A DNA stretch of 38,320 nucleotides, from the IMG/VR virus record IMGVR_UViG_3300042691_033208, positions 1 to 38,320 of that record, one strand, 5' to 3'. Position numbers and translations under genes: made by a program. This document shows positions 14,902 to 23,400 of the stretch, piece by piece; the stretch's first letter is position 1, and every line of letters begins with the position of its first letter. Source of the stretch: a virus. The notes below the pieces were generated by a model that was not told where the DNA came from, made no database searches, and saw only the letters and a list, made by a program, of their open reading frames with translations.

Positions 14902-16935
14902 ATGGCATTCAAAGTAATAAATAAAAAACTTGGTAGAAATGCAAGAGATGTTAAGTATCTTGGAAGAGATTTTACATCCTTTCGTGATAACCTAATTGAG
15001 TACGCTAAAACATATTTCCCAAACACATATACGGATTTTAATGAATCATCACCAGGTATGATGTTTATTGAAATGGCAGCTTATGTAGGAGATGTTTTAT
15101 CATACTACACCGATTCTGCATTGAAGGAATCGTTAATACAATTTGCAGGAAACCCATCTAACTTATTCGCGTTAGCAAATATGTTAGGATATAAAGCAAA
15201 AACAACAGCACCCGCAATAACAACTTTATCGGTTTATCAATTATGTAAAGCCGATACTAATGGTGATATAGATACAAGATATTTACTAACTATAAATGCA
15301 GGGTTAAGTGTTGTATCAACCAGCAATCCTGATATCGTTTTTAGAACAACCGATTTATTAGATTTTAACGATTCAACGAATAGAGAAATAACCGTTTATA
15401 GTGTAAGTCAGATAACCAATAAACCTGATTATTATCTTGTTAAGAAAAAAATACAAGCAATATCCGCACAAGAGAAATCAATATCGGTAGCGTTTGGTGC
15501 AGCAACTGCATTTAATTCAACCAAGTTAGATGATACTAATATCATAAAAATAGATTCTGTAACCGATTCAAACGGAAACAGATGGTATGAAGTTCCATAT
15601 CTTGCACAACAAACTGTTTTTATTGAGTATCCAAACAATGCAGCAAACGACCCAAACTTTGCTCAGTATAGAAATGAAACTCCATACATATTAAAAACAA
15701 TCAACACAAGTTATAGATTTGTTACAAGAGTTAATCCTGATTTAACGACTAGTTTATTATTTGGTGGTGGAGATAGCAGCTATACGAATAATTTAATCAC
15801 ACCTAATGTGAAAAATGTTGGGTTAGGATTAAATAATTCTATTGATACATTAAATCAATCATACGACCCTCTAAATTTTTTAAGTACATCTACTTATGGT
15901 CAAGCACCATCAAATACAACCTTAACTATCAATTATTTAATCGGTGGTGGAGTTGAATCAAATGTACCTGTAGGAGATTTAAAAACCATAAATGGAATAA
16001 CATTCAATGATGAGGGTATAGTACTAGCACAAGGATTGGATACAACCATTTACAACTTTGTTAAAAGTTCAATAGCTGTAGAAAATGAAATACCAGCAGT
16101 TGGTGGAAAAGATAGAGAAAGTTTAGAACAAATTAGAGAGAACACTCTCGCTAATTTTGCTTCACAAAACAGAGCTGTTACTGCAGCAGATTATCAAGTT
16201 AGAGTTTTATCTATGCCAACAAAATTTGGTTCAGTTGCAAAAGTTTATGCAGCATCTGATAACTCATTAAATTCCAAATCGGTGTTGGGTATACTAAACT
16301 CACAATCTAATTTAACTGCTTTTACTGAATTGGTAAAAACAATTATCAATAGAGATGAGACAACCACAAACATAACAACATCTGAAATACAAGCAATTCT
16401 AAAAGAGTTTGCAGAACAGAATACACAAAACGCAGAGCTTGTAAATCCATTTGCAGTAAATTTGTACTTATTGGGGTACGATTCAAATGGTAATTATACA
16501 CAACTAAACTCTGCTACAAAGGAAAACATAAAAACATATCTAAACGAATATAGAATGTTAACCGATTCTATAAACATGATAGATGGATATATTATAAACA
16601 TAGGTATTGAATTTGATATTTCTGTTTACAAGAACTACAACAATAGAGAAGTAGTAGCATTGTGTATTACCGAATTAACAGATATGTTCTCTACTGATAA
16701 TTGGCAATTCAACCAACCCATATACATTTCAGATATTGAGTTAGCATTAGCAACAATAGATGGTGTGGCATCAGTACAGAATGTAAAAATTGTTAACAAG
16801 TGTGGTGGTAATTATTCTAATGTGAAATATGATATCGGTAACGCTACCAAAAATAAAATAGTGTACCCTCCATTAGACCCTTCTATTTTTGAAGTTAAGT
16901 TTCCGACAATAGATATTAAAGGAAGAGTAGTGTAA
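14902..16935 (+). CDS. 6: gp6-like baseplate wedge protein
   Basis: 677 residues (T4 gp6 is 660). The N-terminus reads RDVKYLGRDFTSFRDNLIEY, then a helix FNESSPGMMFIEMAAYVGDVL with the SSPG box and the characteristic YYTDSALKE of the baseplate J/gp6 family. The middle has the conserved GKDRESLEQIRENTL and AVTAADYQVRVL (about 390-435), typical of the J-like core. gp6 forms dimers that make the continuous iris ring of the baseplate. It directly follows gp25, the order known in T4-like phages. Confidence 0.9.
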   Translation: MAFKVINKKLGRNARDVKYLGRDFTSFRDNLIEYAKTYFPNTYTDFNESSPGMMFIEMAAYVGDVLSYYTDSALKESLIQFAGNPSNLFALANMLGYKAKTTAPAITTLSVYQLCKADTNGDIDTRYLLTINAGLSVVSTSNPDIVFRTTDLLDFNDSTNREITVYSVSQITNKPDYYLVKKKIQAISAQEKSISVAFGAATAFNSTKLDDTNIIKIDSVTDSNGNRWYEVPYLAQQTVFIEYPNNAANDPNFAQYRNETPYILKTINTSYRFVTRVNPDLTTSLLFGGGDSSYTNNLITPNVKNVGLGLNNSIDTLNQSYDPLNFLSTSTYGQAPSNTTLTINYLIGGGVESNVPVGDLKTINGITFNDEGIVLAQGLDTTIYNFVKSSIAVENEIPAVGGKDRESLEQIRENTLANFASQNRAVTAADYQVRVLSMPTKFGSVAKVYAASDNSLNSKSVLGILNSQSNLTAFTELVKTIINRDETTTNITTSEIQAILKEFAEQNTQNAELVNPFAVNLYLLGYDSNGNYTQLNSATKENIKTYLNEYRMLTDSINMIDGYIINIGIEFDISVYKNYNNREVVALCITELTDMFSTDNWQFNQPIYISDIELALATIDGVASVQNVKIVNKCGGNYSNVKYDIGNATKNKIVYPPLDPSIFEVKFPTIDIKGRVV

Positions 16936-16936
16936 T

Positions 16937-17908
16937 ATGATTTACTTAGTAACAGCATCAAAAGACGCAGCAGTATACGAGTTATATCCTAATCGAAATA
17001 CAGGAGTAGATGAGATATTGACTATTTCAAAAGCTTACACCTCAGTTGATGCAAGTGATATTGCTCGTTCCTTCATTCAGTTTGATGTAAGTTCTTTACC
17101 ATCTCATGTTACTGCATCATCAACCGTATTACATATAAATAATGTTCATGCATTAAATTTACCTATTAGTTTTAGTTTGTATGTACATCCTGTAACATCA
17201 AGTTGGAATATGGGATTGGGTGTATGGGCAGGTGATACAACTACTGATGGATGGATTACATGGAATAATCAACCCGGTGTAGATTACACAATAAGTTCTT
17301 CCATATATTTTGATTACGATTCTTTAGATGAAACTGAAGTTGATATAAAATCAATATACAATTATTGGACTGCATCAGATAACTATGGATTGCGAATATC
17401 TCATACATCATCAGTTGAAACTTCTTCACTTGATTATGGATACATAAAATTTTATTCAAAAGAAACTAATACTTATCAACAACCATTCCTTAAAATACAA
17501 TGGGATGACCAAGTTTATAGTACGGGTTCATTATCTGCAGTATCAAGTAACGAATTGGTAATAAAATCTAAGGAGTTAAAATCTTACTATTTAGTTGGTA
17601 AAGTAAACAAAGTAAAATTGGTAGCAAGAGATAAGTATCCCGTAAAAACATTTGCTAAAACATTTACCTATTTAGATGTAAATGCTTTACCTCCTAATAC
17701 ATACTACTCTATTGTAGATGTAATTACTAAAAATAGAATCTTACCCTTTTCCGAATATACAAAAGTAAGTTGTGATACAAGTGGTAATTATGTAAAGTTT
17801 GATTCAACAAACTTCCCTACACATAGACCACTTAGATTAGAATTTATGTTAGAACGAGATGGAGTAAATGAGTATTATCAAGATGATTTAACTTTTATGA
17901 TTAAGTAA
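16937..17908 (+). CDS. Baseplate-associated protein with DNRLRE-like N-terminus
   Basis: 323 residues. The N-terminal ~190 residues match the DNRLRE beta-sandwich pattern of bacterial surface proteins: KDAAVYELYPNRNTG, then ARSFIQFDVSSLP, W-x-n segments (TSSWNMGLGVW, ITWNNQPG) and a closing strand. The C-terminal 120 residues are a second beta domain. It starts 1 nt after the gp6-like gene and its stop overlaps the next start (TAATG), so it is made with the wedge proteins. In T4 the gene after 6 is 7; this protein is not clearly gp7 or gp8. A peripheral baseplate role, perhaps contacting host surface glycans, is inferred. Confidence 0.7.
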   Translation: MIYLVTASKDAAVYELYPNRNTGVDEILTISKAYTSVDASDIARSFIQFDVSSLPSHVTASSTVLHINNVHALNLPISFSLYVHPVTSSWNMGLGVWAGDTTTDGWITWNNQPGVDYTISSSIYFDYDSLDETEVDIKSIYNYWTASDNYGLRISHTSSVETSSLDYGYIKFYSKETNTYQQPFLKIQWDDQVYSTGSLSAVSSNELVIKSKELKSYYLVGKVNKVKLVARDKYPVKTFAKTFTYLDVNALPPNTYYSIVDVITKNRILPFSEYTKVSCDTSGNYVKFDSTNFPTHRPLRLEFMLERDGVNEYYQDDLTFMIK

Positions 17909-18975
17909 TGGCTATACAAAATTTAGATTCAAATCAAATTTATGAGCTATCAGTTAGTGGTTCATCTATTGCCACTAATAGAACAAGTGTTCCTTTTATT
18001 GCAAATGTACGGAACGATAAAGAGGGGTTTATATACGCCCCATCTACTGAACAGGGATACAATATTCCTGCATTAAAAAATGTATTGGATGTAAACATTA
18101 CAGAATTAATTCCGATAGATGAAACCGGTGCTAATGATTTAGTTCCAAGACCAATCTATGATGATGCCTTAGAAGCACTAGCGACTGCTAATAATACAAT
18201 CAGTATACAAACTAACATAATATCAACTCAACAACAAACTATATCAACACTTGAAACTGAAGTTGAATCTTTGAAATCTGAAGTTGATAATCAAAGTTTG
18301 TTAAGGGTAGTATCAGAGGCTAATTCAGATAATTTAAGACAGCAGATAGCATTGATGAGTGAAAATATTCAGAACTCATTACAACGAGCATCAATAGAAG
18401 GTATTCAAAGAGCCTCTGCCGAGGCAAAAGAAAGTGGAGTAAAATCAGAGAATGAAGCACTAAAACAAAAGGTAATATCTTTACAGACCCAAATTGATTT
18501 ATTAAATGCAACATCACAAGGTAAGGATGCTCAAATTGCAGCAGGTGCATTATCAAGTAAAGAACTAACGGCTAGAGTTTTACAAAAATCAAAACCTGAA
18601 AATACAGATCTTTACTTAGATTCTATAGCATATAACTATGGTTCTGATAAAGAGAAAGGGCCTGAACCAAACGCAGGTAAATGGTTTAATGGACCGGATA
18701 TTGAGCTATACAATCCAACTGCAGAAACTCAAAAGATATCTTTTAGTGTTGCTACCGTACAAGGAGGTTGGTTAAAAGCACCTGCATCATTAACATTAGC
18801 CCCTAACGAAACAAAAAAAGTTTCAGTAGTTGCTATTAAAAATAAAATAGTTCCACTAAGACCATTTAGAAGAAGTGGCCAAGGTGCTAGAACCTATAGA
18901 GGTACATTAGATATTAAAACTAATACTACTACTTTATCGTTAAGTGTTTCCATGTATAAACATAAGAAAAGATAA
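17908..18975 (+). CDS. Trimeric coiled-coil baseplate or fibre protein, 355 aa
   Basis: The N-terminal ~95 residues form a globular attachment-like domain. Residues 95-210 are a long coiled coil rich in Gln, Ser and Leu with heptad spacing (ISTQQQTISTLETEVESL). The C-terminal 145 residues form a beta-type head with PNAGKWFNGPDIELYN, and a final Ig-like segment whose strands end in LSLSVSMYKHKKR. The rod-with-head shape fits a short fibre or a connecting protein at the baseplate rim. Starts and stops overlap both neighbours by 1 nt. No homologue recognised by name. Confidence 0.65.
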   Translation: MAIQNLDSNQIYELSVSGSSIATNRTSVPFIANVRNDKEGFIYAPSTEQGYNIPALKNVLDVNITELIPIDETGANDLVPRPIYDDALEALATANNTISIQTNIISTQQQTISTLETEVESLKSEVDNQSLLRVVSEANSDNLRQQIALMSENIQNSLQRASIEGIQRASAEAKESGVKSENEALKQKVISLQTQIDLLNATSQGKDAQIAAGALSSKELTARVLQKSKPENTDLYLDSIAYNYGSDKEKGPEPNAGKWFNGPDIELYNPTAETQKISFSVATVQGGWLKAPASLTLAPNETKKVSVVAIKNKIVPLRPFRRSGQGARTYRGTLDIKTNTTTLSLSVSMYKHKKR

Positions 18976-20459
18976 TGCAATTAGATAGATTAAAAAATAT
19001 TGATGATTTAGTAGAAAAAAAAGAGGTTTACTTAGGAAAAGAAGTAGATAAGGCAACCTATGATTTGATAAGTAGAGGATACATTCCTATAAACCTACCA
19101 TCACCAACTGATATGGGTGATAGAACTATTAATAATGTTCCGATACTGAGAGATGAAGTAGTGATGGAATTCTCTTTGTACGATGCTGGTAACAATTTAT
19201 TACAACAAAAAGGTTATGGTTCAAGCCGATTCATAAAAAACTATTCATCATACTTAATCAAAAGTGCATCTACGACAGATACTAAAATAAATAATGGTGG
19301 TTGGCTGGTTGATGTTAAAACATTAATTAGAGAAGCAGGATATAAGACGGGTTATTTTAGAGTTCAAATTAATTTTGTAAGGAACAGAATCGGTAGTAAC
19401 AATGTATATGATAAATTATACATTCAAGAAATTTCTCCTACCCGTCAAGAGGTAAGATTGTTACCATTTGATAACTATAATGCAAACTCTGAATTAGATC
19501 TCAAAGAGAAAGAGAAGTTAAATAAAAAACTTAGAGAAGAGTATGAAAGTTTTCTTAATCAAGAGTATCCAGTTGATGAAGTTAAAGATGATATAGATTT
19601 CTTGAAAAAGAGTTTAGATATAAACACAATTCCTTTTGAAATTGAAAGACTTAATCCAACTTTGGCTAAGCAGATTAGGAAAGAATATGGGGTGTCAGTT
19701 AACTCTCTTGTTAGAAGAATAATTTCTTGGTTTCATACAAGAGATATTGATTCATTTATTGGAAAAAGTAGATACTATTGGAATAAAGAACAGATACTAC
19801 AATTGATGTTTGTAAACAGATTTAGAAGTTTATTAAGAACAGGTTATCTACCAAAAAGAGATATTAAAGAAAAACCTCTATATCAAACTTTGTTACAACC
19901 ATCACTTGATGAATTGGGTACGGTAACAGAAACTATAGAAAGAGAAAATGTATTTAGATTACCACCGATTGAAAGAAACATAATAACACCTCCACTTGCA
20001 ACAAGAACTACAACAACCGAATTGAAATTTGGTATATATCCATCTGTTACTAGAATTGGAATCAACAATGCAAGTTTAGTTTTTGGTACAACTTTACCAA
20101 CTTCTACACAAATAGTTTTTAATGATAACTGTCCAACACAGGGATGTGTAATTACAAATACTGAATATGTACAAAGACATTTGGTTCAATTGGAAGGATT
20201 AACAGGTGATACTAACTATACATTTAGAGTTACAATTAAAACAAAGGATGGTCAGACACAAACATCTGAATTAGTAAGTTTTGTAACACAACCAGAAGCA
20301 GTTGATTATGGTACAAGAGAACAACAACAAGAATTCATAATAGGTGATTCTACAAATATCACACCAACTATTAAACCATATACAGGAGAAATAAGGCCAG
20401 ATTTGTTTGACCAAGTTCAAGGAAGTTTGGATGATGCAGTTAATCGTATTATTACATAA
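18975..20459 (+). CDS. Baseplate-associated protein with C-terminal FN3-like domain, 494 aa
   Basis: A helical start, then a beta-rich domain (about 40-165), a highly charged helical middle (about 165-330), and a fibronectin type III-like domain at about 346-439 with the loop NCPTQGCV and the closing strand TFRVTIKTK. The same NCPxxGCV loop occurs in the FN3-like domain of the next gene. FN3 domains in phage tails often give weak binding to surface sugars or spacing. It lies between the coiled-coil protein and the giant wedge protein, so it is likely part of the baseplate. Confidence 0.65.
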   Translation: MQLDRLKNIDDLVEKKEVYLGKEVDKATYDLISRGYIPINLPSPTDMGDRTINNVPILRDEVVMEFSLYDAGNNLLQQKGYGSSRFIKNYSSYLIKSASTTDTKINNGGWLVDVKTLIREAGYKTGYFRVQINFVRNRIGSNNVYDKLYIQEISPTRQEVRLLPFDNYNANSELDLKEKEKLNKKLREEYESFLNQEYPVDEVKDDIDFLKKSLDINTIPFEIERLNPTLAKQIRKEYGVSVNSLVRRIISWFHTRDIDSFIGKSRYYWNKEQILQLMFVNRFRSLLRTGYLPKRDIKEKPLYQTLLQPSLDELGTVTETIERENVFRLPPIERNIITPPLATRTTTTELKFGIYPSVTRIGINNASLVFGTTLPTSTQIVFNDNCPTQGCVITNTEYVQRHLVQLEGLTGDTNYTFRVTIKTKDGQTQTSELVSFVTQPEAVDYGTREQQQEFIIGDSTNITPTIKPYTGEIRPDLFDQVQGSLDDAVNRIIT

Positions 20460-20464
20460 ACTAT

Positions 20465-23400
20465 ATGCCAGTCAGTTTAACATATTCGCAACGAACAACC
20501 TACATTGGTGATACTGCCATTTTTAATGGTGCAACTTTTATATGGAATGGTACTGAATACATTGAAACAGGATTAATACAAATAGATAATCCACTGCTTA
20601 ACAATAGAAAGGTAGTAATACAATTTAATGCAAAACTTATACAAACATCTCGTTCATCTACAACCACTTTAAGTGCTGGATTTTTAGATGTATATGTAGA
20701 TAATGTACAATGGGATGAAGAACAAATTTATAGAACAGATGCGTATTTAGAAGTAACATTTGATGAAAGTTTTCTAAGAACACAAAAAATTGTTACTTTC
20801 CAATCTAAACAAGGAGAATCTCGCACACGCTTTGCAGTACGATCAAATGTATATACTGATTCAGATGTAGTTGTAGTAAAATATGATGTTATTGATCCAG
20901 AACCAAAAATTGGAGATTCAACTGATATTGCTAGACCAACACGAAATGTTAGAAGATTTACTACAAGACAAGATTACAAACAAACATTTGCAAATGGATT
21001 AGCTAGATTTAATAATCTTGAAGTAACTCTTGTTTCACCTTTTATTGGATTTCCTATAGATGTATCTGTTACTGAAATTACAGGAACGGAGGCAACTATA
21101 ACTTGGAATACCACATCCGAAACATCATATACTATAAAATTTGTAGAACCAAACTGCCCACCAGATGGATGTGTACTTAAATCTGAAATACTTACAAGTA
21201 ATCATGTAGTTAAATTACAAAATCTAAAAGTAGGTACAGACTACAAATTTAGTATAGAATCTGTATCTGTGGATAATGAAAAATATACATCTAATGAAGT
21301 TTCATTTTCTACAATAGGTTCTTTTCAACAACCACCTACAACACAAAAATTACCTACCATATTATCTCAGATTGAATCACGATATGATTGGGATGTAAGA
21401 AATGATTTTTCAAACTATAATTTTGCTCTTGCTGTAAGTGCCGATACTGAATTTGTAAAAGGGTATTTACCATCAAGAGCGGATGTAAATCACATTGGGT
21501 ATTTTATTTTCCCAGCTGATACGGTTCCTATTACAGACCAATATCCTGAAGGGAAGAGAGTTTTAATATCATTTGATTGGCCAGGAGGATTAGGAACTTA
21601 TGAATCTGCTTTTGTTCCATCAAATAATGTTGTAGGTGATGGAATCCCTACCAACTTTTTATTCTATATAAAACGCGTACTTGATTTTCCTCAACCTGAT
21701 ATAACAGGATTGGAATTCTCTCGTTTCATAACCGAAAGTGATTTCAAAGACCCATTCCAATACTCCTTTCAATTTAAGGGTACATCTGTTAATTCTCAAT
21801 TCATAGAAGTATTTGTTGGGCAAGTAACAGATGCTAGTTTACCGATTACAAAAGTACCGGTTGATGAAGTTGGTAACTTTGATATTACCATACCCGCTCA
21901 AGAAATTTATAACATTAATCCTAATGCATTTACAGAAGGAAAGGATTTGTTTGAAAATGATACATTATGGTGGGTAGTTAGTTTTTCAATAAGACCATCT
22001 CGTGGTGGAGTGAATACCATGCTGTATGGTAACACAGAAATTTTCACTTCTTATGTAAAACGAAGTCAGTTAACTTTATCTGATAGTGAAGTAATAGAAT
22101 TCATTGCTACTGAATTAGAAAAAAGATTAAGAAGTGAATATTCTAATCTTTTACTATTTGATAACGATAAACATTTAAAATATCAACTAAAACAAATAGA
22201 TCCTACTGCGGATTCTTTTGTAGTAAGTAATATAGCAAAAGATGATGTAACATTTTCAGTAGGCCCATCTAATGGATGGTCAGGTGGTGTACCTCCTCGT
22301 TTGAATAATTCTATACCTTTGAATTGGTATAAAAATTCAATTGTAGAAACTACATTTGATATTGACCCCTTAACAGGAGATACAATACGAGTTCAATCTA
22401 CTCCATATCCTACCTTAGTTGTTAAATTATTAGACCCACTTCCAGCTGAGATAGGAGTAAACACTCAATTTTGGGTATCAAAACAATTAATACCTACAAT
22501 AGTAGAAGATATAGTTTTATCGTTTGAAGATGATGAAGCGTGTATTGTATTACAACCAAATTTTGGTATAGATGTATTAGATGAAACAGGGTATCAGTAT
22601 TACAATGAAATTATTGCTAGTGGCAGTTTAACATCTACCGATATTGTAAATAAGTACTTATCACAAAGTGCATTAAATTTATCTGATTTATCAATCGCGT
22701 ATACAAGTGGTAGTGTTGTAACTTCATCTACATTTTTGTTGTTTGATAACTTTGTAAATTTCTCAAGTGCAGAAACAAGGGTAGATAACTTTCAATACAA
22801 ATTATCAGCAATAGAATTCTGGCGTAATAAAATATCCTCATCATTATATGTGGGTAATTCACTTGCAGATGGTGTATACACAAAAGCAACAAGTCAATCT
22901 TATATAGATTCAATTAATCAAATCGTAAATGGATTTGATGGTTTTGAAAAAGAAATGTATAGTACATATTACATTACATCATCTAATGCAGAATTCTTCT
23001 CATACCAAATACCCGTAGCGCAAGAATACGATAAGCAGAACAAAAATTATCTTGTAAGACATTTACCATATTATTTACATGATGGTGCAAATAGTGGTGA
23101 AAACGAAGAATTTGTTTTGTTTGTTGAAATGGTTGGACAGCACTTTGATGTGTTGTGGTCATACATAAGAGGATTACATAATAAAAATGTTATACGAAAT
23201 GTAGCAAGTGATAGTATACCTGATAAGTTAGTTCAGGCAATGTTAGAAAACTTAGGATGGGATTCTGCATATCCATTCTCCGGTTATGAGTTATGGAGAG
23301 AAGCTTTTGGATTAAATGCGGATGGTACATCCGTAACTAATACAAATTTATTGGGTAATAGTATAACACCTGCGTATACACCTGAATCCGGTAGAAAGCA

